Positions 1-7,786 of a stretch of DNA of 14,158 bases are shown in pieces. The number at the start of each line of letters is the position of its first letter. Position 1 is the stretch's first letter. Origin of the DNA: JAKAFX01 sp043196285. GTDB lineage: Archaea > Thermoplasmatota > Thermoplasmata > Thermoplasmatales > Thermoplasmataceae. The DNA lies in the NCBI GenBank assembly GCA_043196285.1, contig JBBYJL010000032.1, positions 1-14,158 on the forward strand, written 5' to 3'. The position numbers and the translations under genes were made by a program. Below the pieces are notes generated by a model. That model was given only the letters and a program-made list of their open reading frames with translations. It searched no databases and had not been told where the DNA came from.

Positions 1-376
1 GTTTTCCAGAATATGCGGATCCGCCCGCCAGTCTCTTCATTGACCGTTAAGTAAGCAACGTGATATAAACATTATCCATGCTTATCAGAAATCGTAACCT
101 CCAGGGTTTATGCAAGCAATGCGTCATGCCTCCCCTCTGCAATGACTTTAGGCACCATCAGATCAGCAAAGTCATTGCACCCAGAATAAACTGTACAATC
201 AGAGTCAATTAAACATGATATCTTTACTGATCCTCTGGAAAGTCTTGAAATCGAGTAACTCAGCAACATGGATATAATGGACTGGAAAACCTCCCTCTCA
301 AATAGTTCCAACAAATTGAGTGTGAAAAGAAAGCCTATTCTTGAATTATTAAGCGGGCTTTTTGATCATTGTCTGC
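1..376 (-). pseudogene. Possible decayed coding remnant, unidentified, runs off left edge
   Basis: No intact gene lies between the window start and 569. On the minus strand one frame is open from about 376 down to 108. It continues past two in-frame stops to the window edge with protein-like composition, ending in residues such as AYLTVNEETGGRIRIFWK. That pattern of a readable frame interrupted by stops suggests a dead gene whose remainder lies to the left. I do not recognise the family; a transposon-derived gene is one option, since two other transposon remnants are in the window. Nothing recognisable was seen in 377-569. It could also be chance open frame. Confidence 0.25.
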
Positions 377-569
377 CCAAAAATTTAATGATAAACTCAG
401 ATGTTAAACATTATGAATCAGCAGGTCTGAATTTGTTTACCGTATGGTGACTGATTGAATGTCAGATACTAAAATCTGGTATTCATTTATTAAGCGTTTA
501 AATTGAACCGTAGATTGAAGAGACAGATACGGGTAAACCAGTGTGAAAAATTGATCCATATATCCAGGT

Positions 570-1154
570 TTAGTCCAATGTTTTCTGGAATTCATTATCC
601 ATAGAAGAGATATATCCTATATTCATGGAATGAAAGATTATCTCTCTGAGCATCCTTGATATTATATTCTGCTGCAAAGTATCTGGCTCAATCAGCTCAT
701 TATTTTGAGGAATCATTATCCCGTACTTTTCCACAGCCTTGAGATAGACTGACCTCATGGGCGAAGTAACAGTTCTGTATTTTCTAGGAAATGTTACCCC
801 ACATCTTTCTATCTCCCTCATGAAAATTGGCCTACCAAAGAGGGAGTAAAGGGTTTGTAGAGACACGTCACCCTCGTTGTTCTCGTCTAGCATTTTTGCA
901 ATCTTTCCCACATTATAGTATATATCATGATTGGCTGGGGACTGATACGTAAAAACTCTTGATGGACGCATAAGTCTCTCCTTTAATTCACCGGAATCAA
1001 CCATGGAATTTAGATATCCTGTAAGAACCAGTCTGTGTATCTTTATACCCTCAGTAGAAAGATATTTCATGATACCGGCAATTGAATCCTCCTGCCTTGC
1101 GAGATGAGAAAGCACGAGTTCCCTGATCCTCTTTTCGTTTTGGAACTTTTCCAT
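570..1154 (-). CDS. Winged-helix-like conserved hypothetical protein downstream of purB
   Basis: A 194-residue soluble protein with no signal peptide or membrane segment. Residues about 5-70 read as a winged helix-turn-helix: helix NEKRIRELVLSHLARQ, a second helix pair around IAGIMKYLSTEGIKIHRLVLTGYLNSMV, then a wing-like stretch GELKERLMRPSRVFTY. The rest (75-194) is mostly helical and charged and I do not recognise it. The ATG follows the purB stop with no intervening base (TAG then ATG), so the two are almost certainly co-transcribed and translationally coupled. A DNA- or RNA-binding role, possibly linked to purine metabolism, is inference from the fold guess and the coupling; no specific function is claimed. 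Confidence 0.75.
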   Translation of the reverse strand: MEKFQNEKRIRELVLSHLARQEDSIAGIMKYLSTEGIKIHRLVLTGYLNSMVDSGELKERLMRPSRVFTYQSPANHDIYYNVGKIAKMLDENNEGDVSLQTLYSLFGRPIFMREIERCGVTFPRKYRTVTSPMRSVYLKAVEKYGIMIPQNNELIEPDTLQQNIISRMLREIIFHSMNIGYISSMDNEFQKTLD

Positions 1155-2522
1155 CTACTCCAGCTCCGCCATGATTTTATCAAGTTTTTTACTTATCTTC
1201 TTTGTGCTCGTAATAGTCATTCCACATATACGGCTAGAGACGCCTATGAAGCTTGAGGGTCTAAGGGCTTCTTTAATGAGCTGGGGCGTTACAGAATCTC
1301 CTGTTTCGGAGACAATGAACGAAATAAAATCATTCTTATTTGAGGTTTTCATGGAAGCTTCCCTGACTATTTCATGCGCCTGCTGGCGTGGAACCCCACT
1401 GAAGGCAAGATGAGTAACCACACTCTCTGACATTGCTAGATAGTCAGATCGCAGGTTCTCTCTTATTCTGCCCTCGTGTATTTCAAGGGTCTTCAATATA
1501 CGTATCATCTTCTGCAGTATATCATCTATGAGAATTGATGAATATGGGACTGTAAACCTTTCAAGTGCGGTGTTGGTCAGATCGCGTTCATGCCATGTCA
1601 CAGCAGCTTCATACTCAGGGACGATGAATGCCCGTATCAGACGGGAAAGGCTTGTAACATTTTCGCACGTGATGGGATTTCTTTTGCTAGGCATGGCGCT
1701 GGAACCAACCTGCTTGTCTTCGTCAAATGCTTCAGAAAGTTCGCCAATCTCAGGCCTTTGAAGATTCCGTATCTCTGTTGCTAATTTTTCAAGCGTTGTT
1801 GCTATATTGTTAATGATAGAAAGGTATTCAATAATTCTATCTCGGCCAGTTATCTGTGTCGGATTAGATTCTACACCCAATCCAAGAATTTCCATGCATC
1901 TCTTCTGTATTCTAAGTGCATTCCTGCCAATAGATGCTCCCGTTCCTACAGGGCCGAGAAGCTTTCCCACCAGAAATCTTTCCCTGGCTTCAATAATTCT
2001 AGTAGCATGCCTGTTGAATTCAGCCAGAAAAACAGAAAACTTCAACCCCAAGGTCACCGGGCTCGCATGCTGTCCATGGGTTCTGCCCATCATCGGGAGT
2101 TTTCTGTATTTCATCACCAGTACAGACAAGGTTTGCAGCAATTCCGTAAAATCTGGAAGGAGAAATTTCATAAAATCCCTGAGCTGGAGGGCCTGGGCTG
2201 TGTCTATTATATCGTTGGACGTGAGGCCCAGATGGAGATATTTACCCCCTTCTGGAGACATTTCAGTAAGTACCTTGATCATGCTCATGATATCATGCTT
2301 CGTTTCCTTTTCAACCTGCTTGATCCTATCCAGTGATATGTTCCGGGAATCTACGACTTTTTTTATGGCTTCCGCCGCTTCCATGGGAATCAGACCGAAT
2401 TCAGCCTGAGCCTCCATCGCTGCAGATTCCACCTTGGTCATGTAGATATATCTCTCGTTCTCGGAGAATATTTTCTTTACTTGTGAACGGCCATAGCGGT
2501 ATTCAATGGGTGAAACACTCAT
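1155..2522 (-). CDS. purB: Adenylosuccinate lyase
   Basis: A 455-residue cytosolic enzyme of the fumarase/aspartase superfamily. It removes fumarate from SAICAR in IMP synthesis and from adenylosuccinate in AMP synthesis; the family works as a homotetramer with active sites built from three chains. Visible motifs are KHD at 75-77, TSND at 101-104, the TxGQHA segment with the likely catalytic histidine near 149, the flexible signature loop GSSAMPSKRNP at 273-283 carrying the catalytic serine, and WHERDLTNTALER at 310-322. The length is normal for the family. The ATG lies about 25 nt downstream of a TATA-like element, which fits a leaderless mRNA. A winged-helix gene is joined directly to its 3' end. 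No other purine genes are in the window. Confidence 0.97.
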   Translation of the reverse strand: MSVSPIEYRYGRSQVKKIFSENERYIYMTKVESAAMEAQAEFGLIPMEAAEAIKKVVDSRNISLDRIKQVEKETKHDIMSMIKVLTEMSPEGGKYLHLGLTSNDIIDTAQALQLRDFMKFLLPDFTELLQTLSVLVMKYRKLPMMGRTHGQHASPVTLGLKFSVFLAEFNRHATRIIEARERFLVGKLLGPVGTGASIGRNALRIQKRCMEILGLGVESNPTQITGRDRIIEYLSIINNIATTLEKLATEIRNLQRPEIGELSEAFDEDKQVGSSAMPSKRNPITCENVTSLSRLIRAFIVPEYEAAVTWHERDLTNTALERFTVPYSSILIDDILQKMIRILKTLEIHEGRIRENLRSDYLAMSESVVTHLAFSGVPRQQAHEIVREASMKTSNKNDFISFIVSETGDSVTPQLIKEALRPSSFIGVSSRICGMTITSTKKISKKLDKIMAELE

Positions 2523-2540
2523 AAATAACTCAATCTCAAT

Positions 2541-2553
2541 GAGTTTAAATATT
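2541..2553 (-). promoter_or_regulatory. TATA-box candidate for purB
   Basis: On the minus strand the AT-rich element AATATTTAAAC is centred about 25 nt upstream of the purB ATG at 2522. That is the usual archaeal spacing for a leaderless transcript. The IS-like remnant begins only about 12 bp further upstream, so the insertion left the core promoter intact. Confidence 0.55.
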
Positions 2554-2564
2554 TTGGCTCCTTG

Positions 2565-2582
2565 AAGTGTGTTGCATAATTC
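2565..2582 (+). repeat. Left terminal inverted repeat of the IS remnant
   Basis: This 18-bp end pairs with 3255-3272 in inverted orientation with two mismatches. It lies downstream of the transposase remnant's C-terminus, as expected for an IS end. Confidence 0.65.
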
Positions 2583-2603
2583 AGTATGCCTGTGTCATTC
2601 CTC

Positions 2604-3216
2604 TTAACATATTTGAACCTTCAGGGCAATCTTCTTGGCGATGTAATCAGGATTGATAGCCTTGATTACTTCACCCATGGTTCCTTTCAATCTAGAGAAG
2701 AATATTTCAACATGCCATTTCTTGCTATTGCACTTGATCCCCTGTTCCTTGTTGATGCATTACCCCTCGGAAATCTTGCTGTTTTTGATCCGGATATATT
2801 GAATATGACCTTTGAATCGTATGCTTTGTCTCCGAATATTTTCATGTTACTGTAAACGAGATCACGGATATGTCATGTATTGATATGACAGCATGGAGCT
2901 TCGATCATGCCCTTCTCTGCCTCTTCCATTTTGTGCCAAGATAATCCCCACTGATGGTGATAAGAATAGAGCACTGAAAACTGCAATTATACTAACAATT
3001 AATGTTGGGAATCCATGGGATACATTGAATGGGATCGCTCTTTCCATGATTGTTATCTTCAAGGAGAATATTCCAGTCCATTAGGAATGATGGATCTAGA
3101 ATATACTCGACAATGTTTCAAAGTGATCTGTTGTATCTATTATACCAGTGTTGTGATTCGATCCGATACCTTCTTGTGTCTCTATTCCCTAGAGTTTTGA
3201 TTTGCTGTGCTGTCAT
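2604..3216 (-). pseudogene. IS5-like DDE transposase, frameshifted and truncated
   Basis: Reading the minus strand from an ATG at 3216 gives pieces of one transposase scattered over several frames. The N-terminal part reads WYNRYNRSL, a stop, then ILDPSFLMDWN. A central part reads KWKRQRRAWSKLHAVIS, equivalent to the KxKxRRGWxKLH block preceding the second catalytic aspartate. A following part reads KIFGDKAYDSKVIFN, carrying the GDKAYD aspartate block. The C-terminus reads HVEIFFSRLKGTMGE and ends at a TAA at 2604; this is the region of the catalytic glutamate with its downstream R and K. Several stops and frameshifts, plus an apparent deletion just before KIFGDKAYD, mean it cannot make active enzyme. 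Confidence 0.8.
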
Positions 3217-3254
3217 AACAGACAATAACTCCTCTGTGTTATTTAAGTACAGGA

Positions 3255-3272
3255 GAATTATACAATACACTT
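3255..3272 (-). repeat. Right terminal inverted repeat of the IS remnant
   Basis: The complement of this 18-mer matches the left end at 16 of 18 positions. It ends about 15 bp before the TATA-like element of the large surface-protein gene, so the IS edge abuts that promoter. Confidence 0.65.
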
Positions 3273-3286
3273 TCAATTCATAGATA

Positions 3287-3295
3287 CTTTTTATA
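3287..3295 (+). promoter_or_regulatory. TATA-box candidate for the surface-protein gene
   Basis: The element CTTTTTATA is centred near 3291, which predicts transcription starting near 3316. That lies downstream of the first possible ATG (3301) and about 20 nt upstream of the ATG at 3337. It therefore argues for 3337 as the real start of translation. Confidence 0.5.
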
Positions 3296-3336
3296 GAAAA
3301 ATGTTTATCTACTTTCTGATTGTTTCAGTGAACAAC

Positions 3337-6300
3337 ATGGTATTTCTTAAAAAAAGAATAAATCGAGTTTCAGCGATTGTTCTTATATTGATTCTAATTG
3401 CAAGTTCGGCAGCGATTATATTTTCTAATAATGGAACAAATCATTCTATATTGAATAATAATCCTTCTGGCTCTCCTATTAGTCAATATTCGGCTGGACA
3501 ATCAATATATAATGTGTCTTTCGTCGAAAGTGGATTGTTATCCGGAATGGGCTGGAAGGTAAATCTTTCTGGGAATGTGGAAAGGTCATTTGGCACCGTT
3601 ATTTCATTTAGTGAACCGAACGGAACGTATCAATATACAATTACTAACATTTCCGGATATTCCTCATCTCTAAACGTTGGCACTATAACGGTTGATGGCT
3701 TTAACATCACTCAGAATATCATTTTCACGAGCTTATATAATAAAATCACTTTTACAGAGAGTGGCCTATACTCTGGAGCATCGTGGGGTGTGATTTTAAA
3801 CGGTACTACTGAGAGATCATCCAGTTCTACAATCACTTTCCTTCTTCCCAATGGAGTCTATAATTATAAAGTTCTTCCGGTAAGCGGAATGAACATTGTG
3901 CAATCGTCAGGAAAAGTTCCTGTATCAGGTTCTGATGTTGATGTTGCAGTTCAGTTCACGACCAGTTTCTATGATGTAACATTCCTTGCAACGGGTCTCC
4001 CTTCAGGGCTTTCCTGGTCAGTAAACCTAAACAGTACGGTTGTTAGCTCTGATGCATCTACCATAGTGTTTCTCGAGCACTCTGGGACTTATAATTATAA
4101 AGTCTTTAACGTCAGCGGCTTCTTTGCTATACCTTCCACTGGAAATGTGGTTGTAAATGGCAATGTGGAGGTCGAGATCAATTTCGTCAAGAGCTATTAC
4201 AGTTTGACATTTAGTGAAAATTCACTACCATCCGGCATGACATGGTCTGTTTATGTTCACAATTCAACCCTGAAAATTGGGCAAAGTTCTAACAGCAACA
4301 CCATAACATTCAGTCTTCCCAACGGTTCGTTTGAATATTCTGTAGTAACAGAGAATGGATATGCTGCTGTCCCACCATCTGGAACTATCAATGTGTCAGG
4401 ATCAAATACTGCAATAACCATAGTATTTGAGCAGGGTTATTACACCGTCCAATTCAACGAAACAGGCCTTGAGAAAGGCACTCCATGGCAGGTTATTCTA
4501 AAATCCACAGCCACATCTTCAAATAAAATCATAGAAAGCTCTGATAATTCCTCAATTCTATTTTCAATTCCTGATGGAGAATACACATATTCTCCTGAAA
4601 ACCTTAGTGGTTACACGGTATCGGACACAGGAACAACAATTAACGTTAACAACGCCAATGAGATAGTCAACCTGGTCTATTCATCCAGCTACTATAAGGT
4701 AACATTCACGGAATCTGGACTGCCTTCGGGTACTGAGTGGAATGTGGTAGTCTCCTTTTTAGGGAAGTCTTTAAGTTTGAATGAGAGTTCGTATAACAAC
4801 ACGATTACTTATTATTTGGCTAATGGTAATTATACGTTTAAAGTGGTGAACGAATCAGGTTTTGTCAATAGTCCAGTTGGAGAGAAATTTGTTGTTCAAG
4901 GGGCATATATAGATCAGCCTGTGTTCTTTTCTTCAGAGTATTTTCCAGTTTATTTTAATGAATCTGGTCTGCTCCCATCGACACAATGGGCTATAAAGTT
5001 AAATAATACAATTGAACGGTCTCAGGGAAGACAAGTTACATTTCAGATGAAAGAAGGAATATATAATTTTTCAGTAATGCCAGTTAGTGGATTTGTTCTC
5101 GATCCCTCGCCTCCTACCACGATCACGGTTAAAGGCATTACTTACCAGAGTATTTCTTTTAAAAACACTACTAAACTTGCAAACGTTTCTAGCGGGAACA
5201 AATATACTGTATACTTTAACGAAACAGGTCTATTAGCTGGGTCCAACTGGCAAGTCTTAGTTAATCAAAGTAAAACACAGATATCTAACTATTCTCAGGG
5301 CAGTGGTACAGTTAGATTCTCATTAAGAAACGGTACTTACTACTATAAAATCATCAGTCCAGCATCATACTATAGTGTATTAAATTCGTCCGGTTATTTT
5401 AATGTCTCTGGCACATACCAAACTATTAATACCGAGTTCTTAACCAGTGTTAATTCCATATCATTTACAGAAACAGGATTGCCGCCAGGAACTGACTGGA
5501 GTGTTGTTGCAAGTGGCACTAATATTTCTACGAAAGCAAGTTCATCTGGCACCGGCACGGTTACGCTTTTGTTGCCAAATGGTACTTATTTCTTTGAATT
5601 CCTCCAGGTTGGAAATTATACATCGAATCCCCACTTTGAGTATGTTAACATTAACGGCACGTTTAATCAACCAATCGTGTTTACACCATCCATTTATCAG
5701 GCAGAATTCAGTGAGAAAGGACTACCATCAGGAACTGATTGGAGTGTTGTTGTAAATGGAGTTACCTATTCATCGGGTGGAACGGGATTCGTATACCTGG
5801 AACTCCAGAACGGAACATACTACTATTACATATCCTCAATAGCAGGATACAACGACACAAATTCATCCGGGGTTATGACAATCTTTGGGAATACACACCA
5901 TATTCAGACGACATTCACAAATATAGTGTACAGACTTGAGTTCACCGAAACCGGTCTGCCTCCAGGGAGCTCATGGTCGGTCACAGTTGGCAGTAAAGTA
6001 TACACGTCAGATTTCTCAAACATGACAATCCACCTGACCAACGGAACCTACCATTATTATATCAATCTCCAATATGGATACACTGCCACAAATGCATCGG
6101 GATTCTTCAATATAACTGGATCTAACATACCACTCCGCACAACGTTCAAAAGTGATCTTAGCACCATACAGTTCATCGAGACTGGACTACCATCAGGAAC
6201 TGATTGGTTTGTCACAATAAATGGTACGATATATTCATCAAGTAATGGAATTATAACAGATCATTTACTTAACGGGACGTATGAATACTTTGTGGCAGTT

Positions 6301-7752
6301 CCATACGGATACACAGTCACAAACTCGTCGGGTTTCGTATACATACAAGGAACTCAAGTATATGTAAATGTTACATTCATGTCAGATCTGCACAAAATCC
6401 AGTTTACAGAAACAGGATTGCCATCAGGAACGGACTGGAGAGTACACATTAATGGAAGCAATTATACATCATTTGGTTCTAATATAAGTGTAAACCTTCC
6501 AAATGGTACTTATCTGTATGTGATAATAAGCGTGAATAATTATTACGTTGCAGCTCCAGTTGGAATGGCGTATCTTGACGGTGGAAACTTATCTATCAAA
6601 GCAGAATTCTATAATGTACAATACAATTTGGAAATCACAGAAAGTGGCCTTCCATCAGGATTGGAATGGGGTATGTCTTATGTTTATAATCAGGGCGAAA
6701 ATCATTTATTTACTTTCTCAAATACCGAAGATATAAGTGTTGTGAACGGAACATACCTACTATGGTTCACCTCTTCTAATTCATCGAAATTTATCTATTA
6801 TCCGGAACCACTGGAAGTAATCGTTTATATTAGTGGGAACAACGACCACATTTTTATTCACTACAGTGATTTCGTTTATAATATATCACTCCTACAAAAA
6901 GGACTCCCAACTAATACTAACTGGTCCATTGATTTCAACGGCTTGGTCCTGTTTTCTAATTACAGTAACTATATCAATATGACACTTCAAAATGGCACTT
7001 ATTCGTTCACAGTAAATGATTACAACGCTTATTATCCTGTTAACCACAACCCCAATCAAGTAATCCTTGTTCATGGCACAAACGAGGTTATAACAGTGGT
7101 ATACAACATCTCTCTTTATAAGGTCACTTTCGCTGAGAACGGACTCCCATCTGGATCTGAGTGGAATTTGTCATTAAAAGGTCTATATAATTCGTCTAGA
7201 GCTACATATTCTACTAACGATGTCAATTTTGAACTGACCAACGGTACTTATCTTTATACCGTGGAGTCAGTCAATAAAACATACATGGCTCCTCCTTCGA
7301 GAACATTTACTGTTTCCGGATCACCCTTAACGATTTACCTTAATTTCACGGAAGTGACATATAATGTTACATTTAAGGAAAGTGGGCTGCCTCTAAAAAC
7401 CACATGGTCTATAAACCTGGATGGGAAGATTGATACCACAAACAATACCACATTCTCATTACTACTTCCCAATGGTACTTATGACTATTCAATCGGAGGT
7501 GTTTCGGGATACCACATAACGTCCACCTTATACGGAAACTTTACAGTTAACGGAAAGAGCGTTACACTGGATGTCACATATGCTAAGAATCAGACAACTA
7601 CAACGCCACCACCTCCACCACCACCGGCTCCGGCTAAGAAGCCTTTTACTTTACCCCTGTATTTCTATGAAGTCCTGATCATTGTTATCATAGCAGGGAT
7701 TGGAATAGCAGCAACGATATACACTCAGCAGAAAAAGAAAATCAATAAATGA
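3337..7752 (+). CDS. Giant membrane-anchored surface protein with 17 ESGLPSG..W repeats
   Basis: From this ATG the product is about 1,471 residues; an in-frame ATG at 3301 would add 12, but the TATA position disfavours it. The N-terminus is a basic stretch (KKRINR) followed by a hydrophobic run (VSAIVLILILIASSAAIIF), a signal peptide or anchor. The bulk is 17 successive units of about 77-85 residues. Each opens with a motif like VTFTESGLPSGTxWSV with a near-invariant Trp, continues to LPNGTYxYxV and SGY, and ends in a short beta-like stretch; this suggests a chain of small beta-sandwich domains. N-x-S/T sites are very frequent, consistent with N-glycosylation outside the cell. The C-terminus has a TTTT and seven-proline spacer, a hydrophobic helix (VLIIVIIAGIGIAATIY) and a basic tail (QQKKKINK), i.e. 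a cell-surface anchor with an inside tail. An adhesin or cell-envelope role is inference. No catalytic domain is visible. Confidence 0.9.
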   Translation: MVFLKKRINRVSAIVLILILIASSAAIIFSNNGTNHSILNNNPSGSPISQYSAGQSIYNVSFVESGLLSGMGWKVNLSGNVERSFGTVISFSEPNGTYQYTITNISGYSSSLNVGTITVDGFNITQNIIFTSLYNKITFTESGLYSGASWGVILNGTTERSSSSTITFLLPNGVYNYKVLPVSGMNIVQSSGKVPVSGSDVDVAVQFTTSFYDVTFLATGLPSGLSWSVNLNSTVVSSDASTIVFLEHSGTYNYKVFNVSGFFAIPSTGNVVVNGNVEVEINFVKSYYSLTFSENSLPSGMTWSVYVHNSTLKIGQSSNSNTITFSLPNGSFEYSVVTENGYAAVPPSGTINVSGSNTAITIVFEQGYYTVQFNETGLEKGTPWQVILKSTATSSNKIIESSDNSSILFSIPDGEYTYSPENLSGYTVSDTGTTINVNNANEIVNLVYSSSYYKVTFTESGLPSGTEWNVVVSFLGKSLSLNESSYNNTITYYLANGNYTFKVVNESGFVNSPVGEKFVVQGAYIDQPVFFSSEYFPVYFNESGLLPSTQWAIKLNNTIERSQGRQVTFQMKEGIYNFSVMPVSGFVLDPSPPTTITVKGITYQSISFKNTTKLANVSSGNKYTVYFNETGLLAGSNWQVLVNQSKTQISNYSQGSGTVRFSLRNGTYYYKIISPASYYSVLNSSGYFNVSGTYQTINTEFLTSVNSISFTETGLPPGTDWSVVASGTNISTKASSSGTGTVTLLLPNGTYFFEFLQVGNYTSNPHFEYVNINGTFNQPIVFTPSIYQAEFSEKGLPSGTDWSVVVNGVTYSSGGTGFVYLELQNGTYYYYISSIAGYNDTNSSGVMTIFGNTHHIQTTFTNIVYRLEFTETGLPPGSSWSVTVGSKVYTSDFSNMTIHLTNGTYHYYINLQYGYTATNASGFFNITGSNIPLRTTFKSDLSTIQFIETGLPSGTDWFVTINGTIYSSSNGIITDHLLNGTYEYFVAVPYGYTVTNSSGFVYIQGTQVYVNVTFMSDLHKIQFTETGLPSGTDWRVHINGSNYTSFGSNISVNLPNGTYLYVIISVNNYYVAAPVGMAYLDGGNLSIKAEFYNVQYNLEITESGLPSGLEWGMSYVYNQGENHLFTFSNTEDISVVNGTYLLWFTSSNSSKFIYYPEPLEVIVYISGNNDHIFIHYSDFVYNISLLQKGLPTNTNWSIDFNGLVLFSNYSNYINMTLQNGTYSFTVNDYNAYYPVNHNPNQVILVHGTNEVITVVYNISLYKVTFAENGLPSGSEWNLSLKGLYNSSRATYSTNDVNFELTNGTYLYTVESVNKTYMAPPSRTFTVSGSPLTIYLNFTEVTYNVTFKESGLPLKTTWSINLDGKIDTTNNTTFSLLLPNGTYDYSIGGVSGYHITSTLYGNFTVNGKSVTLDVTYAKNQTTTTPPPPPPPAPAKKPFTLPLYFYEVLIIVIIAGIGIAATIYTQQKKKINK
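3511..7587 (+). repeat. Seventeen tandem protein-coding repeats (about 230-260 bp each)
   Basis: Units begin near 3511, 3738, 3971, 4201, 4444, 4696, 4944, 5206, 5452, 5698, 5935, 6167, 6397, 6628, 6879, 7120 and 7363, each at the strand leading into the E-x-GL motif. Most are diverged at DNA level. Units 9-13 share long exact matches: the 24 bases at 5719-5742 equal those at 6184-6207, and the 20 bases at 5464-5483 equal those at 6403-6422. Units 14 and 15 are the most divergent (EITESGL, SLLQKGL). Confidence 0.9.
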
Positions 7753-7770
7753 GGGTATTTACTGAGAATT

Positions 7771-7786
7771 ATTTCCTTTATTTTTT
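7771..7786 (+). terminator. T-rich candidate terminator between convergent genes
   Basis: A T-rich tract (ATTTCCTTTATTTTTT) follows the surface-protein stop by about 20 nt, and archaeal termination is commonly at such tracts. It overlaps the 3' end of the convergent HMG-CoA reductase gene. No equivalent T run is seen for the opposite strand. Confidence 0.35.

Larger units (their letters stand above)
2565..3272 (-). mobile_element. Decayed IS5-like insertion sequence with terminal inverted repeats
   Basis: A roughly 700-bp remnant fills the space between the divergent purB and surface-protein genes. Its ends form imperfect inverted repeats: AAGTGTGTTGCATAATTC at 2565-2582 and GAATTATACAATACACTT at 3255-3272, whose complement matches the left end at 16 of 18 bases. 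Between them lies a broken minus-strand transposase. A complete element of this type is usually nearer 1 kb, so internal DNA has probably been lost. I could not identify a target-site duplication. Assignment to the IS5 group rests on remembered transposase motifs, not on a database match. Confidence 0.75.

Noticed and set aside
1807..2409. 200-codon open frame on the plus strand opposite purB
   Set aside because: It is antisense to a well-conserved purB and shows no family features; a shadow of the real gene.
2586..2855. 89-codon plus-strand open frame upstream of the surface gene
   Set aside because: The complementary strand encodes transposase fragments with recognisable motifs, so this frame is a by-product of the dead IS.
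2862..3062. 66-codon minus-strand open frame with a hydrophobic centre resembling a small membrane protein
   Set aside because: Its hydrophobic segment (SIIAVFSALF) falls where the transposase N-terminal domain would be after a frameshift; it is part of the IS pseudogene.
3511..7587. CRISPR array or satellite DNA explanation for the repeat block
   Set aside because: Repeats are about 230-260 bp, in one continuous reading frame, diverged at DNA level and conserved at protein level, so they are protein domains. No short-repeat/spacer pattern was seen anywhere in the window.
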